Positions 52,065 through 60,554 of a stretch of 64,000 bases of DNA are shown here, piece by piece (within the stretch, counting starts at the first letter, position 1; every line of letters starts with the position of its first letter). The stretch spans positions 62,001 through 126,000 of the forward strand of contig NZ_SSNA01000202.1 in the NCBI RefSeq assembly GCF_004799445.1. Direction: 5' to 3'. A program made the position numbers and the translations under genes. Source of the stretch: Bradyrhizobium sp. (GTDB lineage: Bacteria; Pseudomonadota; Alphaproteobacteria; Rhizobiales; Xanthobacteraceae). The notes beneath the pieces were generated by a model. The model had not been told where the DNA came from. It made no database searches and was given only the letters and a program-made list of their open reading frames with translations.

Positions 52065-52691
52065 ATGACCGTACGCCTGCACCGCGGCGATCTGCCCGAT
52101 CTCACCCGCTACACCGACTCGGTGGCGATCGATACCGAGACCATGGGGCTGCATCCGCATCGCGATAGGCTCTGCGTGGTGCAGCTGTCGAGCGGCGACG
52201 GCAGTGCCGATGTCGTCCAGATCCCCAAGGATCATGGCAAGGGCCCAGCCGACGCGCCGAACCTGAAGGCGCTGCTCGCCAACCCGAAAATCACCAAGAT
52301 TTTTCATTTCGCGCGGTTTGATCTTGCCGCGCTCTACAACGCCTTCGGCGTGATGCCACAGCCGGTCTATTGCACCAAGATCGCTTCGCGTCTGACCCGC
52401 ACCTACACCGATCGCCACGGCCTGAAGGACCTGGTGCGCGAAGTCCTCAACATCGATCTGTCGAAGCAGCAGCAATCGAGCGATTGGGGCGCGCAGATGC
52501 TGAGCGAGGCCCAGCTGGCCTATGCGGCTTCCGACGTGTTGCATCTGCATGGTTTGCGCGAACGGCTCGACGCCATGCTCGCGCGCGAGGGCCGCCTCGG
52601 GTTGGCGCAAGCCTGCTTCGAATTCCTGCCGACCCGGGCAAAGCTCGATCTGCAGGGCTGGGACACCGAGGACATTTTCGCGCATTCGTGA
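52065..52691 (+). CDS. rnd: Ribonuclease D, short form
   Basis: A 208-residue DEDDy 3'-5' exonuclease: D23-T-E25 (VAIDTETMGL), HFARFDLAAL and YAASDVLHL carry the acidic set. It lacks the HRDC domains of E. coli RNase D (about 375 residues), as is usual in alphaproteobacteria. It trims tRNA and other RNA 3' ends. The ATG at 52065 was chosen; the open frame extends upstream through the tRNA gene, which is not plausible. Confidence 0.93.
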   Translation: MTVRLHRGDLPDLTRYTDSVAIDTETMGLHPHRDRLCVVQLSSGDGSADVVQIPKDHGKGPADAPNLKALLANPKITKIFHFARFDLAALYNAFGVMPQPVYCTKIASRLTRTYTDRHGLKDLVREVLNIDLSKQQQSSDWGAQMLSEAQLAYAASDVLHLHGLRERLDAMLAREGRLGLAQACFEFLPTRAKLDLQGWDTEDIFAHS

Positions 52692-52835
52692 GCCGAGACG
52701 GCCTTTCAGGCGTCGTATCAGCCGCTTGCCAGTCACTTGCGCCCCGTTTCGGACACACTCCTAGCACGAGGTTCCGGCTGCGCGACCCGGCGATCCCGGG
52801 TAGAATGATCAGGTCTCGCTTCGCCTGGAGCAGTG

Positions 52836-53582
52836 GTGAATTCGGTTCAGAATCCTGCCTATCAAGCCGGAATGGAAGCGCGCTTTGCCATCGCCGCACG
52901 CCACAGCCGGATCGTGCGGGTACTGCGCGTTGCGGTGCCCGCGGCAGTGATCGTGTCGATGGCGGCGATCGTGATGGTGTCGATCTTCAATCCGTTCCGG
53001 ATGCTGTTGCCCAAGCTGCCGCTCGATATGGGAAACCTCGTGGTCTCCGGCACCAAGATCACGATGGAGTCGCCGCATCTGGCGGGCTACACGCCGGACC
53101 GGCGGCCCTACGAAGTCTGGGCAAAAACCGCGACCCAGGATGTGACCGATCCGGATCACGTTGATCTCAAGACGTTGCGGGCGAAGGTCCTGATGGAGGA
53201 TCAATCGACCGTGACGCTGGACGCGCTCAACGGGCTGATGGATACCAAGCAGCAATTGCTCGATTTGCATAAGGATATCTACTTGCAGACCAGTACGGGC
53301 TATGAGGCATGGCTGAGCCAGGCCTTCGTCGACATGGGCAAGGGTACGGTGACGTCGGACGAACATGTCGATGTGAAATGGGCGGACGGAACGCTGTCCG
53401 CCGACAAGATGAAGATCACCGGCGGCGGGGAAGTGGTGAGGTTCGACGGCCACGTCGTGATGAACATCGACAAGCTGCCGCCCGCCGAGAGCGCGCCGGA
53501 GCCGCCCGCCGCGCCGGCGCCCGAACCGACGCGTCCCGCCCGGACGCACTCGGTTTCCAGCAAGCCCGCCAACCCCAAATGA
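52836..53582 (+). CDS. lptC: LPS export protein LptC
   Basis: About 248 residues. A single membrane anchor (VLRVAVPAAVIVSMAAIVMV, near 30-50) precedes a periplasmic beta-jellyroll with NLVVSGTKITMESPHLAGYT and ADGTLSADKMKITGGGEVVRFDG. A Pro/Ala-rich tail of about 30 residues follows. LptC passes LPS from the LptBFG transporter to LptA. The GTG at 52836 lies 5 nt after GGAG. It overlaps the first lptA as ATGA. Confidence 0.9.
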   Translation: MNSVQNPAYQAGMEARFAIAARHSRIVRVLRVAVPAAVIVSMAAIVMVSIFNPFRMLLPKLPLDMGNLVVSGTKITMESPHLAGYTPDRRPYEVWAKTATQDVTDPDHVDLKTLRAKVLMEDQSTVTLDALNGLMDTKQQLLDLHKDIYLQTSTGYEAWLSQAFVDMGKGTVTSDEHVDVKWADGTLSADKMKITGGGEVVRFDGHVVMNIDKLPPAESAPEPPAAPAPEPTRPARTHSVSSKPANPK

Positions 53583-54310
53583 TCTTGATGAGAATTTTTC
53601 CGTCCAGCAACCTGATACGGCGGATCGCGCTTGGCGGCTGTTGTGCCGCCCTTGCGCTGGCCACGGTCGCTGCCGTTGAAGCGGCCGCACAGAGCGCGGT
53701 GACCGGCGTGCCCAATGCGATGCAGGGCTTTTCGCAGAACCGCGACCAGCCGATCCAGATCGAAGCCGCCACGCTGGAAATGCGCGACAAGAAAAAGGAA
53801 GCGACCTTCGCCGGCAATGTGAAGGTGGTGCAGGGCGACACCACCATGACGTCGAAGACGCTGGTGGTGTTCTACGAATCGAACTCGGCTACGCCAGCGC
53901 CGGCGCCCAATTCGGGGCCGGCGCCGGGTTCGAAGTCGGCGGCAAAATCGGCCCCGATCCAGTCCGCGACCCCTGGCCCCGGCGGCAGCTCGTCGATCAA
54001 GCGGCTGGAGGCGAAGGGCAACGTGGTTGTGACCCAGAAGGATCAGGTGGTGACCGGCGAGACCGCGGTCTTCGACACCAAGACCAACCTCGTTACCATG
54101 CTCGGAGGGGTGGTGTTGACCCAGGGCAAGAATGTGCTCCGCGGCGATCGGCTGCTGGTCGACATGACCACGGGCGTATCGCGGGTGGAATCCGACTCCG
54201 GCCGCGTGCAGGGCCTGTTTCAGTCGTCGGGCCAGGGCGGCTCGCCGCTCCCCGGTGCTTCGCCATCGCCGACCCCGACGGGGTCCGCGGGCGCAAATAA
54301 ACCAAAATAA
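53579..54310 (+). CDS. lptA: LPS transport protein LptA, copy 1
   Basis: About 243 residues with a signal peptide ending near AAAQ. The OstA-like domain starts QNRDQPIQIEAATLEMRDKK and includes VKVVQGDTTMTSKTLVVFY. A Pro/Ala/Ser-rich insert (PAPAPNSGPAPGSK) interrupts it before IKRLEAKGNVVVTQKDQ. LptA bridges the periplasm for LPS. The start overlaps lptC. A second, nearly identical copy follows at 54357-55085. Confidence 0.93.
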   Translation: MILMRIFPSSNLIRRIALGGCCAALALATVAAVEAAAQSAVTGVPNAMQGFSQNRDQPIQIEAATLEMRDKKKEATFAGNVKVVQGDTTMTSKTLVVFYESNSATPAPAPNSGPAPGSKSAAKSAPIQSATPGPGGSSSIKRLEAKGNVVVTQKDQVVTGETAVFDTKTNLVTMLGGVVLTQGKNVLRGDRLLVDMTTGVSRVESDSGRVQGLFQSSGQGGSPLPGASPSPTPTGSAGANKPK

Positions 54311-54356
54311 TATCAATCGCTCATGGCGTCTTTGTCTCGAAGTCCGCCAATCCGAA

Positions 54357-55085
54357 ATGATTTTCGTCATGATGGTTCGTCCAAGCATCCGTGGATTTGG
54401 TCGGGTTTCGGGGCGGGCCCGCGCGGCCGTCATTGTTCTTGCGATGAGCTCGGGTGAAGCCCACGCACAGAGCGCGGTGACCGGCGTGCCCAATGCGATG
54501 CAGGGCTTTTCGCAGAACCGCGACCAGCCGATCCAGATCGAAGCCGCCACGCTTGAGATGCGCGACAAGAAAAAGGAAGCGACCTTCGCCGGCAACGTGA
54601 AAGTAGTGCAGGGCGACACCACCATGACGTCGAAGACGCTGGTGGTGTTTTACGAATCGAGCTCGGCCACAGCAGCGCCGGCGCCCAATTCGGCGCCGGC
54701 GCCGGGTTCGAAGTCCGCGGCCAAATCGGCCCCGATCCAGTCCGCGACCCCTGGCCCCGGCGGCAGCTCGTCGATCAAGCGGTTGGAGGCGAGAGGCAAT
54801 GTGGTCGTGACCCAGAAGGATCAGGTTGTGACCGGCAACACCGCCGTCTTCGACACCACGACCAATCTGATCACCATGCTCGGAGGGGTGGTGCTGACCC
54901 AATGCAAGAATGTGCTGCGTGGTGATCGCCTGTTCGTGGACATGACTACGGGCGTTTCGCGGGTGGAATCCGACAGCGGAAAGGTCCAAGGCCTGTTCAT
55001 CCAGTCGGGAAAAGACTGCAGGTCCGCCTCGCCAGGTTCGGGATCACCTCTACGCACCCTCGGCCCCTCAAGTAAACCCAAATAA
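54357..55085 (+). CDS. lptA: LPS transport protein LptA, copy 2
   Basis: About 242 residues. From QSAVTGVPNAMQGFSQNRDQ on it matches copy 1 closely. The signal peptide (ending EAHAQ) is unrelated in sequence, and the C-terminal 30 residues differ. Two Cys absent from copy 1 appear: one in VVLTQCKNVL (Gly in copy 1) and one in SGKDCRSAS. In the oxidising periplasm they could form a disulfide. The frame is intact, so it is probably expressed. Confidence 0.9.
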   Translation: MIFVMMVRPSIRGFGRVSGRARAAVIVLAMSSGEAHAQSAVTGVPNAMQGFSQNRDQPIQIEAATLEMRDKKKEATFAGNVKVVQGDTTMTSKTLVVFYESSSATAAPAPNSAPAPGSKSAAKSAPIQSATPGPGGSSSIKRLEARGNVVVTQKDQVVTGNTAVFDTTTNLITMLGGVVLTQCKNVLRGDRLFVDMTTGVSRVESDSGKVQGLFIQSGKDCRSASPGSGSPLRTLGPSSKPK

Positions 55086-55358
55086 TATCAGTAGCTTGCA
55101 AACTTGTCGCCGTGGACGAGGTTGAAGCCCGCAGCCTGAGCCTGTATCTGCTTACTGACACAGGGAAGTGCATGGTTCCCTATCGCCAAACCGCTGACAC
55201 TTTGGCGGGTCATGCACTGGCGCGGTGATCCACCCCTCAAATCGAGGGTGTTTCGCTGGGCAAGGAACATCCATTCCGTCATGTTGCATGTTGCGCGGGG
55301 CGCGCGCGAATCGCCGCGGCGGGTCGCGGAACACCGTGAAAGGCTGAGCGAAGCGGGA

Positions 55359-56330
55359 ATGGTGGATTTACTCGGCATGTTCCGTCGCCGCCCGGCGAAG
55401 CGCAGTTCGCCGGGATTTGCTCGCACGCGCGCGGATATCACCGCGCTCGGCGATACCATGGGCGAGATGCTGACAAGCCCGGTGCGCGACGCGCCGCCCT
55501 TGGCCCGCGCCGCACCGGTACAAAAACTGGACCTGCCCCGGGCCGAAAAGCCGCGGCCCTCGCCAGCCAAGACCAACGGTGCAACGGCGCCGCGGCCCGT
55601 GCCACGGGCGGGCTATCTGGCTGTGCATAGCGTGGAAAAGAGCTTCGGCACCCGTCAGGTCGTGCGCGGTGTCAGCATCTACGTCCGTCGCGGCGAGGCG
55701 GTGGGTTTGCTGGGCCCCAACGGTGCCGGCAAGACCACGGTCTTCTATATGATTACCGGCCTGATCAAGGCCGATCGCGGCAGCATCGAGCTCGACGGCC
55801 ACGACGTCACCAAGCTGCCGATGTATCAGCGCGCCCGGCTCGGCATCGGTTACCTGCCGCAGGAAGCGTCGATCTTCCGCGGCCTCACGGTGGAGCAGAA
55901 TATCCGCGCCGTGCTGGAGGTCGTCGAGCCCTCGAAGAAAAAGCGCGAAGCCGAACTCAATTCCCTGCTCGACGAATTCAACATCACGCGGTTGCGAAAA
56001 ACGCCGTCAATTGCCCTGTCGGGCGGCGAGCGGCGCCGCGTCGAGATCGCGCGCGCGCTGGCAACCCGTCCCAACTACATGCTGCTCGACGAACCGTTCG
56101 CCGGCATCGATCCGATCGCGGTCGGCGACATTCAGGATCTCGTCCGCCATCTCACCAATCGCGGCATCGGCGTGTTGATCACCGACCACAATGTGCGGGA
56201 AACGCTGGGACTGACGGATCGTGCCTATATCGTCTATGCGGGGGAGATCCTGACCGAGGGGTCGCCGGATGAGATCGTCAACGACCCGGACGTGCGCCGC
56301 CTTTACCTTGGCGAGGAATTCCGGCTTTAG
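55359..56330 (+). CDS. lptB: LPS export ABC transporter ATPase LptB with N-terminal extension
   Basis: About 323 residues; typical LptB has about 240. The ATPase has Walker A GPNGAGKTT (near 119-127), the Q-loop LPQEAS, signature LSGGERRRVEIARAL, Walker B MLLDEPFAGID and the switch ITDHN. An extension of about 80 residues rich in Arg, Pro and Ala precedes it (MFRRRPAKRSS ...). The ATG at 55359 was chosen; a longer frame to 55212 is unlikely. It powers LPS export. Confidence 0.92.
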   Translation: MVDLLGMFRRRPAKRSSPGFARTRADITALGDTMGEMLTSPVRDAPPLARAAPVQKLDLPRAEKPRPSPAKTNGATAPRPVPRAGYLAVHSVEKSFGTRQVVRGVSIYVRRGEAVGLLGPNGAGKTTVFYMITGLIKADRGSIELDGHDVTKLPMYQRARLGIGYLPQEASIFRGLTVEQNIRAVLEVVEPSKKKREAELNSLLDEFNITRLRKTPSIALSGGERRRVEIARALATRPNYMLLDEPFAGIDPIAVGDIQDLVRHLTNRGIGVLITDHNVRETLGLTDRAYIVYAGEILTEGSPDEIVNDPDVRRLYLGEEFRL

Positions 56331-56446
56331 CCTTGGCGGAAAACCTGCCCTCTAGTCTTTTTTTCCAATACGTCAAGCCGTGTACATCGGCTTTCGACTA
56401 GTTTAAGCAAGAATCGGACCAACTTTTGGGATCGGTTCTTGTCTCC

Positions 56447-58093
56447 ATGGCGCTGACGCAGAGATTAGAGTTCCGCCAGTCGCAGTCGCTGGTGATGACG
56501 CCGCAGCTGATGCAGGCAATCAAGCTGCTGCAGCTGTCGAATCTCGATCTGTCGGCCTTTGTCGAGGAGGAACTGGAGCGGAATCCGCTGCTGGAACGCG
56601 CCAGCGACGGTTCCGAGGCGCCGGTGGCGGGCGAGCCGGCGCCGGAGCGGGCTGAATTCTCCGATTCCGACGAATTTGGCGCCGGTGGCGACGACGCAGG
56701 CGGCGAGCCCAGCGGCTCCGCCGGTGAAACCTTCGAGCCGGCCCAGGAAGAGTGGATGAACCGCGAACTCGGCAGCCGTGCCGAGATCGAGCAGACCCTC
56801 GACACCCCGCTCGACAACGTGTTTTCCGAGGAACCCGCGGAGGCCGCGGCGCGCACCGCGCAGGATGCGGCGCCGACCGCGTATACCGAATGGGGCGGCG
56901 GCGCCTCCAACGATGACAGCTATAACCTCGAAGCCTTCGTCGCCGCCGAGGTGACGCTCGGCGGCCATCTTGCCGAGCAACTGGCGGTGGCTTTCGCCGA
57001 CCCGGCGCAGCGCATGATCGGCCAGTACCTGATCGACCTCGTCGATGAAGCGGGTTATCTGCCGCCGGATCTCGGCCAGGCCGCCGAGCGGCTCGGCGCG
57101 TCGCAGAAAGACGTCGAGGCGGTGCTGGCGGTGCTGCAGAAATTCGATCCGCCCGGCGTCTGCGCACGAAGCTTGAGCGAGTGCCTGGCGATCCAGCTGC
57201 GCGAACTCAATCGTTACGACCCTGCGATGCAGGCGCTCGTCGAACACCTCGATCTCCTGGCAAAGCGCGATATCGCCGCGTTGCGAAAATTGTGCGGGGT
57301 CGATGACGAAGACATCACCGATATGATCGGCGAAATTCGCCGTCTCAATCCGAAACCGGGATTGAAATTCGGATCGGCGCGGACGCAGACCATGGTGCCG
57401 GACGTCTACGTTCGGCCCGGGCCCGATGGCGGCTGGCATGTCGAACTCAACAGCGACACGTTGCCGCGTGTGCTGGTCAACCAGATCTATTACACCGAAC
57501 TGTCGAAGACGATCCGCAAGGACGGCGACAAATCCTATTTCAGCGATTGCCTGCAGAACGCGACCTGGCTGGTGCGCGCGCTCGATCAGCGCGCCCGCAC
57601 CATCCTCAAGGTCGCAACCGAGATCGTGCGCCAGCAGGATGGCTTCTTTACCCACGGCGTCGCGCATTTGAGGCCGCTCAACCTCAAGGCCGTCGCGGAC
57701 GCGATCCAGATGCATGAATCGACGGTGTCGCGGGTCACCGCCAACAAATACATGGCGACCAATCGCGGCAGCTTCGAGCTGAAATACTTCTTCACCGCTT
57801 CGATTGCGTCGGCCGACGGCGGCGAAGCCCATTCGGCGGAGGCGGTTCGTCACCACATCAAGCAATTGATCGATGCGGAAGAACCCGCGACGATCCTTTC
57901 GGACGACACCATCGTGGAACGATTGCGCGAATCGGGCATTGATATCGCCCGTCGCACCGTCGCGAAATACCGCGAAGCGATGCGAATTCCCTCGTCGGTG
58001 CAGCGCCGACGCGACAAGCAAAGCATGCTTGGTAACGCGCTGTCGGCGCCCGCCGCATCCTCGGACCGGTCCCGGGATACGCAGCCCGCCTGA
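56447..58093 (+). CDS. rpoN: RNA polymerase sigma-54 factor
   Basis: About 548 residues. Region I (MALTQRLEFRQSQSLVMTPQLMQAIKLLQ) is Gln-rich, region II (about 55-135) is acidic, then the core-binding and helix-turn-helix parts follow (MHESTVSRVTANKYM). The RpoN box ARRTVAKYRE is at residues 501-510. It directs -24/-12 promoters with enhancer-binding activators. The ATG at 56447 matches the family start; a TTG seven codons upstream is possible. Confidence 0.96.
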   Translation: MALTQRLEFRQSQSLVMTPQLMQAIKLLQLSNLDLSAFVEEELERNPLLERASDGSEAPVAGEPAPERAEFSDSDEFGAGGDDAGGEPSGSAGETFEPAQEEWMNRELGSRAEIEQTLDTPLDNVFSEEPAEAAARTAQDAAPTAYTEWGGGASNDDSYNLEAFVAAEVTLGGHLAEQLAVAFADPAQRMIGQYLIDLVDEAGYLPPDLGQAAERLGASQKDVEAVLAVLQKFDPPGVCARSLSECLAIQLRELNRYDPAMQALVEHLDLLAKRDIAALRKLCGVDDEDITDMIGEIRRLNPKPGLKFGSARTQTMVPDVYVRPGPDGGWHVELNSDTLPRVLVNQIYYTELSKTIRKDGDKSYFSDCLQNATWLVRALDQRARTILKVATEIVRQQDGFFTHGVAHLRPLNLKAVADAIQMHESTVSRVTANKYMATNRGSFELKYFFTASIASADGGEAHSAEAVRHHIKQLIDAEEPATILSDDTIVERLRESGIDIARRTVAKYREAMRIPSSVQRRRDKQSMLGNALSAPAASSDRSRDTQPA

Positions 58094-58152
58094 TTGCGTC
58101 CCGGCGAAATCGGAATAGTGTCAACTCCGCTCAAAGAATCGAGGCAGCAACC

Positions 58153-58764
58153 ATGACTCTCCGGATTTCGGGAAAAAGCATCAGTGTCGGCGACGCGCTG
58201 CGCGGGCGGGTCAGCGAGCGCACCGATGAGGTGCTGCGCAAATATTTCGATGGCAACTATTCCGGCCACATCACGCTGAGCAAGGACGGCTTCGGATTTC
58301 GCACCGATTGCGCGCTGCATCTGGATTCCGGAATCACGCTCGAGGCCGATTCCAATGCTGCGGATGCCTATGCCAGCGCCGACCAGGCGTTGCTGATGAT
58401 CGAAAAGCGGCTGCGGCGCTACAAGAGCCGGCTGAAGGATCGCTCGGCCCGAAAGTCGCACGCGGAAGCGGTGGCGATGGTTGAGTTGACGGCCCCCACC
58501 CTGGATGCCCCGAGCTATGTGATTGAGGCGCCCGCGGGAGACGAGGAGCACGACGAGACCGGTTACAGCCCGGTGATCATCGCCGAGGCGACGACGTCCC
58601 TGAAGCGGATGTCGGTAAGCCAGGCGGTGATGGAACTGGACTTGACCGGCGCGGCCTGCCTGGTGTTCCAGCACGGATCGAGCGGCCGGGTGAATATCAT
58701 TTACCGCCGTCCCGACGGCAATGTCGGCTGGATCGATCCCCCTGTGGTTAACTCCGGGGGGTAG
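58153..58764 (+). CDS. hpf: Ribosome hibernation promoting factor, long form
   Basis: A 203-residue protein. The N-terminal S30AE domain (LRISGKSISVGDALRGRVSE) and the C-terminal dimerisation domain (MSVSQAVMELDLTGAACLVF, then GNVGWIDP) make it the long form that forms 100S ribosome dimers. It lies 59 bp after rpoN, as in many proteobacteria. Confidence 0.95.
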   Translation: MTLRISGKSISVGDALRGRVSERTDEVLRKYFDGNYSGHITLSKDGFGFRTDCALHLDSGITLEADSNAADAYASADQALLMIEKRLRRYKSRLKDRSARKSHAEAVAMVELTAPTLDAPSYVIEAPAGDEEHDETGYSPVIIAEATTSLKRMSVSQAVMELDLTGAACLVFQHGSSGRVNIIYRRPDGNVGWIDPPVVNSGG

Positions 58765-58849
58765 CGGCCGATCGGCATTGACGCCCACCGGACCCCTCCC
58801 TATGGTCCGCGCCCTTAACGATAGGGGCCGGGAATAACGCCACGGGTGT

Positions 58850-58864
58850 TGGCACTGCTCTTGC
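58850..58864 (+). promoter_or_regulatory. Sigma-54 (-24/-12) promoter before ptsN
   Basis: TGGCACTGCTCTTGC matches the consensus TGGCAC-N5-TTGC exactly. The start would be near 58876, giving ptsN a leader of about 110 nt. I found no clear NtrC- or NifA-type upstream site in the 150 bp before it. Confidence 0.75.
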
Positions 58865-58986
58865 GTTGGAGTAGAAGCCCCCCAATTAGGACCGGGCGGT
58901 AGGCCGCCGTTCCCGCCCTATCTTGTTGATGCCGCCCGCTGAACCCTGTTTCGCAACCTGACGGTCAATTTACCTCGGAACGCCCC

Positions 58987-59448
58987 ATGACGATTACCGA
59001 TCTGGTCGCACCCGAGGCGATTCTCCCGGCGTTGAAGGTCAACAGCAAGAAGCAGGCGCTCCAGGAACTGGCGGCGCGGGCAGCCAGCCTGACCGGCCAG
59101 AACGAGCGTTCGATCTTTGAGGTGCTGCTGCAGCGGGAAAAGCTGGGAACCACCGCGGTCGGCTACGGCGTCGCCATCCCGCACGGCAAGCTCCCCAAAC
59201 TGGAAAAGCTGTTCGGCCTGTTTGCCCGCCTCGAACGCCCGATCGATTTCGAGGCGATGGATGGCCAGCCGGTCGATCTGGTATTCCTGCTGCTGGCGCC
59301 GGAAGGTGCGGGCGCCGATCACCTGAAAGCGCTGGCGCGGATCGCGCGGCTGTTGCGCGATCAGGACGTCGCCAAGAAGCTGCGGGCCTCGCGCGATGGC
59401 CCGGCGATCTATTCGGTGCTGGCGCTGCCGCCGGCGACAGCGGCCTAG
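58987..59448 (+). CDS. ptsN: PTS IIA-like nitrogen regulatory protein PtsN
   Basis: A 153-residue EIIA-Ntr protein. The phosphorylated His is H66 in VAIPHGKLP. LVFLLLAPEGAGADHLKALARIARLL is typical. It receives phosphate from the nitrogen PTS and regulates nitrogen, potassium or carbon functions. It follows rpoN-hpf and has its own sigma-54-type promoter. Confidence 0.95.
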   Translation: MTITDLVAPEAILPALKVNSKKQALQELAARAASLTGQNERSIFEVLLQREKLGTTAVGYGVAIPHGKLPKLEKLFGLFARLERPIDFEAMDGQPVDLVFLLLAPEGAGADHLKALARIARLLRDQDVAKKLRASRDGPAIYSVLALPPATAA

Positions 59449-59610
59449 CAAGCGCCGCCATTATCGCCGGAAACAGCAATGTGCCTCGCGCAGATGGCGT
59501 GGGCTCGTCTGCGCTAACGGCATTCCATGTTTTTTGAAAAACAGATCTGACGGAGACAGCGGATACGCGGGATCACGCCCGCGTATGACACATCTCCGGA
59601 TCCCGCCGCG

Positions 59611-59877
59611 TCAGTGGACGCTGACGGCCTGCAGTTCGTTGCTCCAGGCATTCGCGATCGCGGCTTCCCGGCTGTCGGTCAGCATGATCGGCGTGCCGTC
59701 GGCGGCGTGCAGCGCAAACAGTTTCAGGCCCGGCGCGATCTTGGGCGCCTGCGGAAACAGCCCCGGAACGTCCTCGGAACGGATCTGCTTCACATAGGCG
59801 ATATGGCCCTCGCCCAGGCTCGCCAGCGCCTCCGGGGAAACCCCTGCCGATTCAAACACCACTTCAACTTCAGTCAT
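59611..59877 (-). CDS. DUF1150 family protein
   Basis: An 88-residue cytosolic protein (VRSEDVPG-type segment KQIRSEDVPGLFPQAP and LFALHAADGTPIMLTDSREAAIANA). DUF1150 genes commonly follow small heat-shock genes in this group; the function is unknown. It lies 51 bp after hsp20 on the same strand, so it is likely heat-induced too. Confidence 0.87.
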   Translation of the reverse strand: MTEVEVVFESAGVSPEALASLGEGHIAYVKQIRSEDVPGLFPQAPKIAPGLKLFALHAADGTPIMLTDSREAAIANAWSNELQAVSVH

Positions 59878-59928
59878 GGTCTCGACTCCTCTATTAGCTT
59901 AAGCGGTCGAGTCCGCTACTCGTTCCCA

Positions 59929-60354
59929 TTATTCGTGCTCATTGATAGCGATTGTCTTAACGACCTTTTCCGGCTCCGGCCGGGCCAGCTCGATCGACAA
60001 CAGCCCGTTTTTCAGGTCCGCGCCCAGCACCTGCATCCCCTCTGCCAGCACGAAGGTGCGCTGGAAGTGGCGCGCGGCGATGCCGCGATGGATGTATTGC
60101 CGGGCCTTGTCGTCCTGCTGGCGGCCCCGGATCACGAGCTGGTTTTCCTCAATGGTTACATCGAGTTGGTCACGGGTAAATCCCGCCACCGCGAGCGTGA
60201 TGCACAAGCGTTCAGGCTGACCGTTGGCGCGGTCGCAGCGCTCGATGTTGTAGGGAGGATAACCGTCGGCGCCTTTGACGACGCGATCGAGCACACGCTC
60301 AATTTCGTCGAATCCCAGCAAGAACGGACTGGATAACGAAGGAACACGAGACAT
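59929..60354 (-). CDS. Small heat-shock protein (Hsp20 family)
   Basis: A 141-residue alpha-crystallin-type chaperone. The core (LCITLAVAGFTRDQLDVTIE, LVIRGRQ) and the loop FQRTFVLAEGMQVLGADLKNG are present; the start MSRVPSLSSPFLLGFDEIER is typical of rhizobial class A proteins. It holds unfolded proteins for DnaKJ. An RpoH promoter and a hairpin over the ribosome-binding site lie upstream. Confidence 0.94.
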   Translation of the reverse strand: MSRVPSLSSPFLLGFDEIERVLDRVVKGADGYPPYNIERCDRANGQPERLCITLAVAGFTRDQLDVTIEENQLVIRGRQQDDKARQYIHRGIAARHFQRTFVLAEGMQVLGADLKNGLLSIELARPEPEKVVKTIAINEHE

Positions 60355-60361
60355 ATTTTCG

Positions 60362-60385
60362 CAAAGCCCTCTCGAAGCGACTTTG
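60362..60385 (-). promoter_or_regulatory. Possible RNA thermometer hairpin at the hsp20 ribosome-binding site
   Basis: In the transcript CAAAGUCGCUUC can pair with GAGAGGGCUUUG. The 3' arm contains the AGAGGG ribosome-binding site. The stem is interrupted by a G-G and a C-A opposition, features known from ROSE-type thermometers of rhizobial small heat-shock genes. The leader would be about 90 nt. Shown by inspection only. Confidence 0.45.
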
Positions 60386-60452
60386 AAGTTTCAGGGCCCT
60401 TGCGGCGCCCCAACGTGATCGGATGGCGAATTGGCCCGCCGATCAATCACCA

Positions 60453-60480
60453 ATATGGGCATATTTTAGGGGTGTTCAAG
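60453..60480 (-). promoter_or_regulatory. RpoH (sigma-32) promoter of hsp20
   Basis: On the minus strand the -35 CTTGAAC (60480-60474) is followed after 14 bp by CCCATAT (60459-60453). Both fit the alphaproteobacterial heat-shock consensus (CTTGAAA and CCCATNT). The start would be near 60445. Confidence 0.7.
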
Positions 60481-60554
60481 CACCCCCAACGCCACCCTTG
60501 CGGGCGAGCGCGCCGGAAGATGCTGCGGCGCGTCGACGCGGCGGGTCGAGGGGT

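Larger units (their letters stand above)
53560..55105 (+). repeat. Tandem duplication containing both lptA copies
   Basis: Two units offset by 778 bp. Both starts (53579 and 54357) and the text around them (CCGCCAACCCCAAATGAT and CCGCCAATCCGAAATGAT) correspond, as do the ends (AAATAATATCAATCGCT and AAATAATATCAGTAGCT). Between, 86 nt from 53690 and 54468 are identical and most of the following 440 nt match. The signal-peptide and C-terminal parts have diverged. Confidence 0.92.
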
